Of a DNA stretch of 61,535 bases, positions 16,614 to 25,876 are shown in pieces; within the stretch, counting starts at the first letter, position 1, and each line of letters begins with the position of its first letter. The DNA comes from Aquabacterium sp. (GTDB lineage Bacteria; Pseudomonadota; Gammaproteobacteria; Burkholderiales; Burkholderiaceae_C). The notes below the pieces were generated by a model. That model saw only the letters and a program-made list of their open reading frames with translations, was not told the origin of the DNA and did no database searches. The position numbers were made by a program, and so were the translations under genes. The stretch spans positions 1-61,535 of the forward strand of contig NZ_JACRAH010000046.1 of assembly GCF_016234775.1 (NCBI RefSeq), read 5' to 3'.

Positions 16614-18143
16614 ATGAGTGCGATTGCCCCTTCCAGCCCGCAGGCTCGCATCTGGCGAGACCGCGCCGATGCGCTGATTGCAGAGCGCCGCATCGACGGT
16701 CGCGCTTTCATCAACGGCCTGCGTGTGCAGGCGCTCAGCGGCGCCACGTTTGATTGCCTGTCCCCGATTGATGGGCGCCTTTTGGGCGTCATCGCAAGAG
16801 GCGAGCGTGCCGATGTGAATGCCGCCGTGGCCTCGGCCCGTCAGGCCTTCGAAGACGGCCGCTGGGCACGCCAGGCGCCAGCCGAGCGCAAACGCGTGCT
16901 GCAACGGTTTGCCGAGCTCATGATCCAGCACAAGGACGAACTGGCCTTGCTGGAAACGCTGGACATGGGCAAGCCCATTCAATACAGCCTCAGCGTGGAT
17001 GTGCCGCTGGCGGCGCGCTGCATCAACTGGTTCGGCGAGGCCATCGACAAGGTGTATGACGAGATCGCTCCGACGCCTCACACCGCCCTGGCCTTGATCC
17101 AGCGTGAACCCATCGGCGTGGTGGGGGCCATCGTGCCCTGGAATTACCCCATGCTGATGGCTGCCTGGAAGCTCGGGCCAGCGCTGGCGTGCGGCAACAG
17201 CGTGGTGCTCAAGCCCTCTGAAAAATCTCCCTTGACGGCCTTGAAGCTGGCCGAACTGGCGATCAAGGCCGGGCTGCCTGAAGGTGTGTTCAACGTGGTG
17301 CCAGGCTATGGGCACGAGGCGGGCGAAGCGCTGGCCTTGCACATGGACGTGGACGCACTGGGCTTCACCGGCTCCACGCGTGTGGGCCGCAAGATGCTTG
17401 AGTACGCGGGTCAGAGCAACCTCAAGCGCGTGTTCAACGAGCTGGGCGGCAAGTCGGCCTTCATCGTGTTTGACGATACCGACAGCATTGAGCGCGCCGC
17501 CGATACGGTGGCCGGTTCCTTGTTCTTCAACCAGGGCGAATCCTGCAATGCGCCATCGCGTTTGCTGGTGCACGAGTCGATCGCCGATGAGGTCGTGGCG
17601 CGCATCGTGGCGCAGGTGCCGTCGTATCAACCCGCTGACCCGCTGGACCCTGCCACGGTGATGGGCGCGCTGGTGGATGAAGGCCAGTTGCGGTCGGTGC
17701 TGGGCCATATCGAGGCGGGCGTGCAGCAAGGTGCGGCCTGTGTGGCTGGTGGCGCACACGTTCTCGCGGACACCGGCGGCTTCTATGTGCAGCCCACGGT
17801 GTTTGACCGTGTCGACAACGGCATGAAGATCGCGCAGGAAGAGATATTCGGTCCGGTGCTCAGCGTGATCCGCTTCAAGGACGAGGCCGAAGCCATCCGC
17901 CTGGCCAATGGCACACCCTACGGCTTGCAGGCCAGCGTGTGGAGCCAGCACATTGACCGGGCCCACCGCGTGGCCCGTGCCTTGAAGGCGGGCACGGTGC
18001 ACGTCAATCAATACGATGAAGACGACATCACCGTGCCTTTCGGCGGCTTCAAACAGTCGGGCAACGGGCGCGACAAGTCTCTGCATGCGCTGGACAAGTA
18101 CACCGAGTTGAAGACTACCTGGATCCGCATCAACGGAGCCTGA
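16614..18143 (+). CDS. puuC: Gamma-glutamyl-gamma-aminobutyraldehyde dehydrogenase
   Basis: It oxidises the aldehyde formed from glutamyl-putrescine to glutamyl-GABA with NAD(P)+, the step between the aminotransferase or oxidase and PuuD. The 509-residue aldehyde dehydrogenase has Asn177 (VPWNYP), Glu276 (NELGGK) and the catalytic Cys311 in NQGESCNAPSR. The C-terminal QSGNGRDKSLHALDKYTELK closely resembles E. coli PuuC. An AGGAG ribosome site precedes ATG 16614. It is separated from the main polyamine block by about 5 kb of unrelated genes; a weak sigma-54-like GG-N10-GC element (16566-16579) lies upstream. Confidence 0.9.
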   Translation: MSAIAPSSPQARIWRDRADALIAERRIDGRAFINGLRVQALSGATFDCLSPIDGRLLGVIARGERADVNAAVASARQAFEDGRWARQAPAERKRVLQRFAELMIQHKDELALLETLDMGKPIQYSLSVDVPLAARCINWFGEAIDKVYDEIAPTPHTALALIQREPIGVVGAIVPWNYPMLMAAWKLGPALACGNSVVLKPSEKSPLTALKLAELAIKAGLPEGVFNVVPGYGHEAGEALALHMDVDALGFTGSTRVGRKMLEYAGQSNLKRVFNELGGKSAFIVFDDTDSIERAADTVAGSLFFNQGESCNAPSRLLVHESIADEVVARIVAQVPSYQPADPLDPATVMGALVDEGQLRSVLGHIEAGVQQGAACVAGGAHVLADTGGFYVQPTVFDRVDNGMKIAQEEIFGPVLSVIRFKDEAEAIRLANGTPYGLQASVWSQHIDRAHRVARALKAGTVHVNQYDEDDITVPFGGFKQSGNGRDKSLHALDKYTELKTTWIRINGA

Positions 18144-18168
18144 GCGCGGGCTCTGACACAATCACCGC

Positions 18169-18540
18169 ATGGCTACCCCACCCCTTGTTCTTGACGTCGT
18201 CTGCCTGTGCGCCGCCTGGTGCGGCACCTGCCGCGAGTACGAGGCCACCTTTGCCGAGTTGCAGCAAGCCTTGCCGCAGCATCGTTATCGCTGGATCGAC
18301 ATCGAGGACGAAGCCGATTTTGTGGGCGATGTGGATGTCGAAACCTTCCCGACCTTGCTGGTGGCCTGGCAGGGGCAGGTGATGTTTGCGGGGCCGGTAT
18401 TGCCGCGCCTGGGTGACGCCCAGCGGCTGATCGAGGTGCAGCAGCACCAGGCGGAGCGCGGGCAAGTGCCCGGCGCGGCTTTGCTCAACTTGCCTGCTGA
18501 TCAGATTGACGCGTTTGAGGTGCTGGCCAGATCGTTGTGA
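18169..18540 (+). CDS. Thioredoxin-like protein
   Basis: A small thiol-disulfide oxidoreductase. The 123-residue protein has a thioredoxin fold with the active site WCGTC (Cys18, Cys21) and the cis-proline of VETFPTLL. There is no signal peptide, so it is cytoplasmic. It follows puuC by 25 bases on the same strand and may be cotranscribed. CGTC differs from the CGPC of housekeeping thioredoxin, so the redox partner is unknown. Confidence 0.88.
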   Translation: MATPPLVLDVVCLCAAWCGTCREYEATFAELQQALPQHRYRWIDIEDEADFVGDVDVETFPTLLVAWQGQVMFAGPVLPRLGDAQRLIEVQQHQAERGQVPGAALLNLPADQIDAFEVLARSL

Positions 18541-18556
18541 CCGTGGCCGACGAGCA

Positions 18557-20971
18557 TCACATGATGTCCGCGAACTCGGTGGGCAGCATCTCGTGCGTGG
18601 TGTCAGGCGGCGTCCACTGCCGCACCCAGTTGGCGAACTGCGCGCCGGGCATGGGTTTGGCGATGAAGAAGCCTTGCACCTCGTCGCATGACAAGCTGGC
18701 CAGCAGCTTCCAGGATTTGGCGCTTTCCACGCCTTCGGCCACCACGCTCAGGCCCAGGTTGTGGGCCAGGTCCACGGTGGAGCGCACGATCTTGGCATCC
18801 TGCAGATCGCTCTCCATGTTCATCACGAAGGACTTGTCGATCTTGAGCTCGTCAACCGGCAGGCGCTTGAGGTAGGCCAGGGATGAGTAGCCCGTGCCGA
18901 AGTCGTCGATGGACAGCTTCAGGCCCATCGCGTGCAGGCGGTTGAGCGTCTGCAGGGCGCGCTGGGGGTCGTCCATGATGGCGCTTTCGGTGATCTCCAG
19001 CACCAGCAGGGTCGGATCCACCTCGTAGCGAGCCAGCACCTGTTCGAGTTTGAAGGGCAGCTCCTGGTCCATCAGATCGCGTGTGGACAGGTTGACGGCC
19101 AGCTTCATGCGAAGGCCTTGTTCGGTGAGCGAGTGGCTCATCTGGGCCACCTGCTCGATCATCCACATGGTCAGCACGCGCACGAAGCCGGTCTGCTCGG
19201 CAAAGGGGATGAAGCGCATGGGCGGCACCATGCCGCGCACAGGATGCTCCCAGCGCACCAGGGCCTCGGCGCCCAGCACTTCGCCCGTGCGCAGGTTGAT
19301 TTTGGGCTGGAGGTACAGGCGCAGTTGGTCCTGGTCCACGGCCGAGCGCAACTCGCTGAGCATGGTCAGCGATTCTTCGCTGGTCGAGTCCAGGCCGGGG
19401 TGATAGGTGACCGTGCCGGATTGCTGCTGCTTGGCGGCATACATCGCCACTTCGGCGCGGCTGAGCAAGGTGTCGGCATCCAGGCCGTGTTCGGGGCTGC
19501 TGGCCACGCCAATGCCCGCGCCCAGGTCCACCGTGTGGTCGTCCAGGGTGATGGGGCGCTCGAAGGCCGACATGATGCGCTGTGCCACGGGGTAGGCCGA
19601 TTTGGCATCGGTGCCTTGCAGCAGGACGGCGAACTCGTCGCCGCTCAGGCGCGCGAGCACGTCTCGCTCGGTCAGGGCATCGTTGCGCAGGCGCTCGGCC
19701 ACGGCCCGCAGCAGGCGATCGCCAAATCGGTGGCCCAGCACGTCATTGACGTGTTTGAAGCGGTCCATGTCCAGCAGCAACACCGCGCAGGGCACACCAT
19801 CGTCGTGCGCTTTCTGGATGGCCTGACGCAGGTCGTGGCGGAACTGCTCGCGGTTGGGCAGGTCGGTCAGGGCATCCTGATAGGCCAGGCGGCGGATCTC
19901 ACCTTCACGCGCCTGGATGGCCTGCCGCATGGTCTCAAAGGACTGAGCCAGCTCGCCGATTTCGCCTTTGAAGGTGTCACGGACTTCAGCGCCATAGTCG
20001 CCGCGCTCCAGGCGGCGGGCTGAGGTGGACAGCACGCGCAAGGGGGTGGTGATGCGGCGGGCTGTGACGAAGCTGCCCAGTCCGAATACCACCAAGCCCA
20101 CCGCATTGAGCATCAGCAGCGTGAATTTGAGTTGGTTGAAGGGCTCCAGCGCCTTGTCCACCGAACGCATGAGCAAGGCGGTGGTGGGCGATTGGCCGGG
20201 GGCGCCCGGCAGCATCACCGGCAGGGCGCTGTATTCGGTGCCGGTGACGCGCATGGCCACGCCCTGGGTGTCGCCGTTGTTGATGGGCTTTTCCCAGGCG
20301 CTGGCCACTGCCAGCCATTTGCTGGTGTCCATGGAGGCCACCGCCACGCGCCAGTCACCGGTGTTTTCGCGCAGCATCAGGGCCACTTCCATCCCTGAGA
20401 GGTTGCTCATGTCCTGCAGCAGACCCCGGTCGATCTTGAAGCCCATGCCGACCCAACCGATGGTGGCGGGCGCACGAACAGGCACGGCCACGATCTGGTA
20501 GGGTAAGCCGTCGATCACTTCGATCTGGTATTGCGGGGCGCCACCGGCCTGCAACTGGCCCGCGTAGCGCCGCACGGCAGCCAGGAAGTGCGAGGCATCG
20601 GGGGTGGTACTGGCCTTGAGCTGGAATTCGGTGTCGGTGAACAGTGCCAGATTGGCGTGGATGCGCTCGCTGTTGTTGGCCAGGGCCGATTGCACGGTTT
20701 CCTGGTCACCACTGGCGATGGCCGAGCGAAAGCCATAGTCGGCCGACAGCACACGCGTGGCTTGATCCAGATTGGCGTTGTTCTGGCTGAGCAGGCGCAA
20801 GAACACACGCTCCCCGGTGCTCAACTCCGTGCGGATGGACGCTCGGGCGTTGTGGTCAATGCTGTCCTGAATGAACCAGTACGTGGCGGCCTGGACGACC
20901 AGCAACAGGCCCAGGTACACGGCCACGATCCGTGTCTGGAGCTTTTGCGGGTTGAAGATCGCTGGCAGCAT
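18557..20971 (-). CDS. Membrane sensor with degenerate GGDEF and intact EAL domains
   Basis: Probably a c-di-GMP phosphodiesterase controlled by an extracytoplasmic signal. The 804-residue protein has a membrane helix at 14-34, a Cache-like periplasmic domain (about 40-275), a second helix (about 285-303), HAMP (305-355), GGDEF (360-520) and EAL (540-790). The cyclase signature is SGDEF (443-447) and the RxxD I-site is absent, while the EAL domain keeps EAL (569-571), DDFGTGYSS, KIDKSF and EGVE motifs. This suggests a regulatory GGDEF and an active EAL, although some SGDEF proteins keep activity. A small ORF precedes it by 25 bases. Confidence 0.93.
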   Translation of the reverse strand: MLPAIFNPQKLQTRIVAVYLGLLLVVQAATYWFIQDSIDHNARASIRTELSTGERVFLRLLSQNNANLDQATRVLSADYGFRSAIASGDQETVQSALANNSERIHANLALFTDTEFQLKASTTPDASHFLAAVRRYAGQLQAGGAPQYQIEVIDGLPYQIVAVPVRAPATIGWVGMGFKIDRGLLQDMSNLSGMEVALMLRENTGDWRVAVASMDTSKWLAVASAWEKPINNGDTQGVAMRVTGTEYSALPVMLPGAPGQSPTTALLMRSVDKALEPFNQLKFTLLMLNAVGLVVFGLGSFVTARRITTPLRVLSTSARRLERGDYGAEVRDTFKGEIGELAQSFETMRQAIQAREGEIRRLAYQDALTDLPNREQFRHDLRQAIQKAHDDGVPCAVLLLDMDRFKHVNDVLGHRFGDRLLRAVAERLRNDALTERDVLARLSGDEFAVLLQGTDAKSAYPVAQRIMSAFERPITLDDHTVDLGAGIGVASSPEHGLDADTLLSRAEVAMYAAKQQQSGTVTYHPGLDSTSEESLTMLSELRSAVDQDQLRLYLQPKINLRTGEVLGAEALVRWEHPVRGMVPPMRFIPFAEQTGFVRVLTMWMIEQVAQMSHSLTEQGLRMKLAVNLSTRDLMDQELPFKLEQVLARYEVDPTLLVLEITESAIMDDPQRALQTLNRLHAMGLKLSIDDFGTGYSSLAYLKRLPVDELKIDKSFVMNMESDLQDAKIVRSTVDLAHNLGLSVVAEGVESAKSWKLLASLSCDEVQGFFIAKPMPGAQFANWVRQWTPPDTTHEMLPTEFADIM

Positions 20972-20996
20972 GAGGGGCTGGGGGCGGCCTCGGGAA

Positions 20997-21203
20997 TCAG
21001 CGAACGGCGGCGTTCAAGCCAGTGTCGGTGGCGTGCTTGCGTTTAGGTGCGTCATCGTCACGCATCCAGATGGCCATGGCCGTGCTCAGCCAGTTGATGG
21101 CGGAGGTGCCAATGGTGCTGTCGTCTTTCACCGTTTGAACGTCGGCTTCACAGATGGCCGGAATCGCCTTTTTGCTCGGTTGTTGTGTGTCGATCCGTTC
21201 CAT
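20997..21203 (-). CDS. Small protein of unknown function upstream of the GGDEF-EAL gene
   Basis: A 68-residue soluble, mixed-charge protein (MERIDTQQPSKKAIPAICEA at its start) with a Trp-containing centre, NWLSTAMAIWMRDDD. I recognise no family. Support for translation is an AGAGG ribosome site six bases before ATG 21203 and its position 25 bases ahead of the c-di-GMP gene on the same strand. An overlapping ORF in another frame (21128-21310) has no such signal. It may be a partner of the neighbour or a leader peptide. Confidence 0.45.
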   Translation of the reverse strand: MERIDTQQPSKKAIPAICEADVQTVKDDSTIGTSAINWLSTAMAIWMRDDDAPKRKHATDTGLNAAVR

Positions 21204-21328
21204 ATACAGCCTCTAGGTGCGTGGGTCATTTTTTTTCTTGACCTCTGTCTATCGGCTATCTTGGCGCGGGGATGAAGGGTACTGCCTGCCCATGAGGGGT
21301 GCAAAAACACCCTATTTCGTGTGGGACT

Positions 21329-22675
21329 TCACGCGGCTTGAGATTCGCTCATGACCTGCAGGATCTGCCGGTCAAATTCGGCGCGGAAGGCATCTACGGC
21401 CTCACGCGGGATCTCGTCATTCTGATGGGACAGGCACAGGAACTGTTTGCCGTTGAGGATGACCGCACCGATCAGGAACACCGTGCTGAGCGTGGTGGGC
21501 CACAGCTCATGCAATCGGACGCGGGCGTTCTTGGGGTTGATGAACTCGCAGGCGCCCAGGTTGCTGAGGTGGCAGCTCAAGGTGGGCAGCGTGCCTTTGA
21601 CCTTGCTCCTGTAGATCAGGTAGCTGAACAGCGTACGCCCCAGCAAGGGCAGCAGCTCGTAAAACAGCAAAGGCAGGGCGTAGTCTCGGGTCTCGTAGCG
21701 GGCCAGATGGGTTTTGACCTGGTTTTCCAGAGACTGGATCTGCGCGTCCAGCGTGGCTTGCTGGCGCGCCAGGACCGTGAAGGAATGCACGAAGTTGCCG
21801 AACTCGGGCGCCTTGCCTTCGGGGTAGTAGCGACGCAAGTCCACCGAGATGCGGATGGCCGCCATGGCTTTGGGGTTCTTCTCGGCCAGGGCCAGGAAGG
21901 TGTTGCCCACGAGGGCGGTCAGCAAGGTATTGACGGTGGTGCCGTGCGCTTTGGCCAGGGCCTTCATCGTGTCGGCCGGGCAGGGGATGTCGTGATAGAC
22001 GATGCCGGTGGTGGTGTAGCGCGGGCTTTGCTTGCGGTTGAGCGTGACGATCTGGTGGCCGCTTGCGGCCTGCTTGTCGGCCCGGCTGTTGCGCCACCAG
22101 CGCGCGATGTTGCCGGGCCACTGCCACCACTTTTGCGGCATCACGGCGGGCAGCATCGTGGGGTTGTCGATCTGGCAGGCCGGCATGGCCTGGCCGCTGA
22201 GGCGGGCCATGATGGCGCACACCATCTGCACCATGGAGCGGCCGTCACCGATGATGTGGTTGATCGAAAACAGCAGCGCAGGTTGCGTGGGATGGGGGAT
22301 GAACCGGGCAACCCAAGGCAGACCACGCTCCATGCAGATCGGCTGGTTGATCAGCTGGGTGTGCAAGGTCTGCAGGGCCTCACGCGAGGTGGCATCCACA
22401 CCCTGGACCACCTGAAAGGCATCGTCAAACAGGATGTTGATCTGGGCTTCGTCAGACAGGAGGCGCAGGGCGTAGCTCAGCCCGGTGGGTTCGATCACGC
22501 CGCGCATGCGGGGGAAGGCCGTGGCCAGTTCGCGCATGGTCTGGCGGATCAGCGCCAGTTCGACCGGTGCATCGAAGCGCAGGATGAAGGGGATGTTGAT
22601 GGGGCCGAGATAGCCTTCGGCTGCCCAGTACATGTGCTCGGATCGATTCAGGGGGATCAGGTCAGGGGCGGCCAC
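21329..22675 (-). CDS. Condensation/WS-DGAT-like acyltransferase
   Basis: It probably transfers an acyl group in a CoA- or carrier-dependent reaction; the substrate is unknown. The protein has the HxxxDG-type active site INHIIGDGRSMVQ near the middle and a second-half DFGN-like motif, EFGNFVHSF, typical of chloramphenicol-acetyltransferase folds such as wax ester synthases and condensation domains. The frame is open to 22843, but that leaves only 34 bases to the divergent gene; GTG 22675, preceded by GGAAG and read as VAAPDLIPLNRSEHMYWA, is a better start and gives 448 residues. A TATATT -10-like hexamer lies near 22737. No NRPS or PKS genes are nearby. Confidence 0.75.
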   Translation of the reverse strand: MAAPDLIPLNRSEHMYWAAEGYLGPINIPFILRFDAPVELALIRQTMRELATAFPRMRGVIEPTGLSYALRLLSDEAQINILFDDAFQVVQGVDATSREALQTLHTQLINQPICMERGLPWVARFIPHPTQPALLFSINHIIGDGRSMVQMVCAIMARLSGQAMPACQIDNPTMLPAVMPQKWWQWPGNIARWWRNSRADKQAASGHQIVTLNRKQSPRYTTTGIVYHDIPCPADTMKALAKAHGTTVNTLLTALVGNTFLALAEKNPKAMAAIRISVDLRRYYPEGKAPEFGNFVHSFTVLARQQATLDAQIQSLENQVKTHLARYETRDYALPLLFYELLPLLGRTLFSYLIYRSKVKGTLPTLSCHLSNLGACEFINPKNARVRLHELWPTTLSTVFLIGAVILNGKQFLCLSHQNDEIPREAVDAFRAEFDRQILQVMSESQAA

Positions 22676-22877
22676 AACAGCTTCCAGCTCGGATGAGAGG
22701 CCCGGAAATCGAGCTTCGTACAACGCATCTCGATGAAATATAACAATTCGCGCCAAATCCCAGCGTGGGGGCTTACCAGCGCAAACAGGCCCCAAGTCAG
22801 GGGGGGCTTCAGTGGCGCAGGGCTTAGCATGGCAGGCCGGCATCTAACCGGCATCAACCAAGAGGGAAGAGGGCGCC

Positions 22878-24113
22878 ATGAGCCAGGGCTTGACCACCAG
22901 ACTGCTGCACGCTGACCGCCTCGCCGGTGTCGAGCATGGTGCGGTACACAAACCGCTGCATACCGCCGCGACTTACGGCTATCCGACAGCGCAGGCGCTG
23001 ATCGATGTCTTTCAGGGGGCGGCACCGGGCTACGTGTATTCGCGCCAGGGCAACCCCACGGGCGCGGCGCTGGAAGCCAAGCTGGTGATGATGGAGGCGG
23101 CGCGCTCGGCCGCGGTGTTTTCAACCGGCATGGCCGCCATCAGTGCGCTGTTCCTGAGCCTGCTCAAGGCGGGCGATCACGTGGTCAGCAGCCGCTTTCT
23201 CTTTGGCAACACCAACAGCCTCTTGCAGACCTTGCAGGGCTTGGGTGTGACGGTCAGCCTGGTGGATGCGACGGAGGTGGCCGAGGTTGAAAGCGCTTGT
23301 CGGCCCGAAACCCGCATGGTGTTCGTCGAGACGATTGCCAACCCGCGCACCCAGGTGGCTGATCTGGCCGGGATCGGCGCCCTGTGCGCCCGCCTGGGCC
23401 TGCTCTATGTGGTGGACAACACCATGACCACGCCGGTGCTGCTGCAGGGCCGGGATGTGCAGGCCGGCCTGGTGGTGCACTCCTTGACCAAGGGCATAGG
23501 CGGCCACGGCCATGCCCTGGGCGGTGCGGTGGTGGACACGGGCCTGTTCGACTGGGCCACCTACCCCCACATCGCCGAGCCGTATCGCAAGGGTGACCCC
23601 AAGGGCTGGGGCATGACCCAGATCCGCAAGAAAGGCTTGCGCGACATGGGGGCCACGTTGCGGGCCGAAGATGCCCATCGTCTGGCCGTGGGGGCCGAGA
23701 CACTGGCCTTGCGGCTGGATCGAACGTGCAGCAACGCACTGCAGCTGGCGCAGTGGTTGAGCGCCCAGCCCCAGGTGGCCATGGTGCACTACCCTGGCCT
23801 GCCCACGCACGCTCAGCATGAACGTGCGGCAGCCTTGTTCAAGGGGCGTTTTGGCAGCCTGATGAGCATCGAGCTGCGCGAAGGACTGGACCCGCTGGCG
23901 TTCCTGGATGCGCTCAAGCTGGTCATCCTGTCGAGCCATCTGTCCGACAACCGCACGCTGGCCATTCCTGTGGCCCACACGATCTTCTGGGAGATGGGGC
24001 CGGCCAGGCGCGCCGAGATGGGCATGGCCGAGGGCCTGATCAGGCTGTCCATCGGCATCGAGGATCTGGCGGATCTGCAGGCTGACTTTGCGCAGGCGCT
24101 GGCCCGGCTCTGA
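22878..24113 (+). CDS. Cys/Met-metabolism PLP enzyme (cystathionine gamma-synthase / O-acetylhomoserine sulfhydrylase family)
   Basis: A gamma-family PLP enzyme of trans-sulfuration or direct sulfhydrylation. The 411-residue protein has YSRQGNPTGAALEAK, FSTGMAAISA, VDNTMTTPVL and the PLP lysine in VVHSLTKGIGGHG. A GAGGG ribosome site precedes ATG 22878. It is divergent from the acyltransferase and converges on holA, so it has no operon partner. MetB, MetC, MetZ and methionine gamma-lyase share these motifs; I cannot separate them by eye. Confidence 0.85.
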   Translation: MSQGLTTRLLHADRLAGVEHGAVHKPLHTAATYGYPTAQALIDVFQGAAPGYVYSRQGNPTGAALEAKLVMMEAARSAAVFSTGMAAISALFLSLLKAGDHVVSSRFLFGNTNSLLQTLQGLGVTVSLVDATEVAEVESACRPETRMVFVETIANPRTQVADLAGIGALCARLGLLYVVDNTMTTPVLLQGRDVQAGLVVHSLTKGIGGHGHALGGAVVDTGLFDWATYPHIAEPYRKGDPKGWGMTQIRKKGLRDMGATLRAEDAHRLAVGAETLALRLDRTCSNALQLAQWLSAQPQVAMVHYPGLPTHAQHERAAALFKGRFGSLMSIELREGLDPLAFLDALKLVILSSHLSDNRTLAIPVAHTIFWEMGPARRAEMGMAEGLIRLSIGIEDLADLQADFAQALARL

Positions 24114-24125
24114 GGCTGGGTTGGG

Positions 24126-25181
24126 CTAGGCAGCGACCTTGGCCAGCTGCAAGGCCAGGCGCCGCAACGCCTCCCACGGGTCTTCGGGCCATTGCGGGTG
24201 ACGCAGGCCCTTGACGATGCCGTCCACCGTGCTGGCATTGGTCACCAGGCGCGCCAGCATGGCGGCCTTGGCGCGCGGCAGGATGCGCTCGAACAGCCGC
24301 TCGCGCGGGCCCCACACGCGCTGTTCACGCAAGACCATGGGCAGAGGCTTGCCGCCTTCCAGTGCGGTCTTGGCGCGGTGCAGGGCCAGGATGTCTTCGG
24401 CCAGGGCCCAGTGCACCAGCACGGCGGCTTCGCCTTCAGCCTCCAGGCCATCGATCATGCGCAGGGTGCGTTCCACCTGGCCTGAGAGCACCGCTTCACT
24501 GAGCTTGAAGACGTTGAAGCGCGCCACGTCGACCACGGCCTCTTCGATCTGCTCGATGGTGAGCGTGCCCGGCGGGTGCAGCAAACCGAGCTTGACGATT
24601 TCCTGGTGGGCGGCCAGCAGATTGCCTTCCACGCGATCAGCGAAGAACGCCAGGGTGCGCTGACCGGCCTCGCCGGGCTCGACCTGCTGCCCCTGTGCGG
24701 ACAGCCGTTGTGCAATCCACAGTGGCAGTTGCTGGCGCTCGATCGGGTCACAGCGCAAGGTGGCGCCGATGCCATCGAGCGCCGTGAACCAGGCGCTGCT
24801 TTGCTGGGTCTTGTCCAGGCGAGGCAGGGAGACCAGGGTGATCACGCCGTCATTGCCGGCGGCCATTTCGCAATACTGCTGCAGGGCTTGCGAGCCATCC
24901 TTGCCGGGCTTGCCCGATGGGATGCGGATCTCGATGAGCTGCTTGTCGCCGAACAGGGACATCTCGCTGGCCGAACCCAGCAGGCTGGACCAGTCGAAAT
25001 AGGCGCCGCTGACCGTGTGCACCTGGCGCTCGGTGTAGCCGGCCGCGCGTGCGGCCTGGCGGATGGTGTCGCCACCTTCTTGCACCAGCAAGGCCTCGTC
25101 GCCATACAGGGTGTAGACAGGCTTGAGCGCACCGCCTGCTTTTTGCAGATGGGCAGAGAGCTGGTCCAGTCGGATCTGCAT
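24126..25181 (-). CDS. holA: DNA polymerase III subunit delta
   Basis: The delta subunit of the clamp loader, which opens the beta sliding clamp. The 351-residue protein begins MQIRLDQLSAHLQKAG, includes LYGDEALLVQEGGDTIRQAA and the SLFGDKQLIEIRIPSGKPGK region typical of HolA, and ends in the helical collar domain. It follows lptE by 24 bases, in the conserved beta/gamma-proteobacterial order leuS-lptE-holA. Confidence 0.95.
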   Translation of the reverse strand: MQIRLDQLSAHLQKAGGALKPVYTLYGDEALLVQEGGDTIRQAARAAGYTERQVHTVSGAYFDWSSLLGSASEMSLFGDKQLIEIRIPSGKPGKDGSQALQQYCEMAAGNDGVITLVSLPRLDKTQQSSAWFTALDGIGATLRCDPIERQQLPLWIAQRLSAQGQQVEPGEAGQRTLAFFADRVEGNLLAAHQEIVKLGLLHPPGTLTIEQIEEAVVDVARFNVFKLSEAVLSGQVERTLRMIDGLEAEGEAAVLVHWALAEDILALHRAKTALEGGKPLPMVLREQRVWGPRERLFERILPRAKAAMLARLVTNASTVDGIVKGLRHPQWPEDPWEALRRLALQLAKVAA

Positions 25182-25205
25182 GGGTTTTTGTGGTGGGGGC
25201 GGGCG

Positions 25206-25871
25206 TCAGCGGGATGCCGCGGGCTCTGCTGGTGACGGTGCAGACGGGGCGTGAACGACCGAGGGCAAGCTGGGCTCTGCAGGCGTCACCAGTTGATCAG
25301 GGCGGATGGCTGCCAGGCGGCGCAGCACCTGACCCACGATGTCGGATTGCATGGCCTTGTGCAGGGCAGCGGATTCGTCCTGCTTGGCCAGCGCATCCTT
25401 TTCGTTGTAGGTCATGTCGCGGGCCAGTGCCACGTCTGAGGCGGGAAGCAATATGCTGCCATCACCGCGTTTGACCTGGAAGCGCAGCGTGTTGCGCGCC
25501 GTCATGTCCCGGATCTGGCCATAAGCGGTGGTGGTGGAGACGGCCATATCTCGCTTGTCCACCAGGGCCTCCAGCACGACGTGGCTGTTGGGCACATTGA
25601 CCGATGAGGCTGCACGGGTGGCTTCCAGCGTGCTATCGACCACGTCGACCCCCGACGCTTCCAGCGCGCGGGCCAGTTCGGCGGCCATGGGGGAGGTGCC
25701 CACAAAGCCGGTGAGCTGGATGGTCTTGAAGGCCATGTCATGGCCGCGACGCAGCTTGAAACCGCAGCCGCTGGTGCCCAGCAGCAGGCCGGCCGCCATG
25801 CCCGTGGCAAGGGTCAGGCGAGCGGCTTGGGTGAGCCAGTGGCGGCGAGGGGAGGGCTGTGTGCGGCGCAT
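25206..25871 (-). CDS. lptE: LPS-assembly lipoprotein LptE
   Basis: LptE plugs the LptD barrel that inserts lipopolysaccharide in the outer membrane. The 221-residue precursor has a twin-Arg-rich n-region, a hydrophobic stretch, the lipobox GTSGC (Cys36) and GFKLRRGHDMAFKTIQL, the usual LptE start (GFxLRG). ATG 25871 lies five bases past the leuS stop, so translation is likely coupled; a TTG at 25880 is also in frame. The C-terminal tail is rich in Pro, Ala and Ser. Confidence 0.93.
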   Translation of the reverse strand: MRRTQPSPRRHWLTQAARLTLATGMAAGLLLGTSGCGFKLRRGHDMAFKTIQLTGFVGTSPMAAELARALEASGVDVVDSTLEATRAASSVNVPNSHVVLEALVDKRDMAVSTTTAYGQIRDMTARNTLRFQVKRGDGSILLPASDVALARDMTYNEKDALAKQDESAALHKAMQSDIVGQVLRRLAAIRPDQLVTPAEPSLPSVVHAPSAPSPAEPAASR

Positions 25872-25876
25872 GGCGA

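Noticed and set aside
21128..21310. 60-codon minus-strand ORF overlapping the small gene at 20997-21203
   Set aside because: It lacks a ribosome site and the overlapping frame has a better one.
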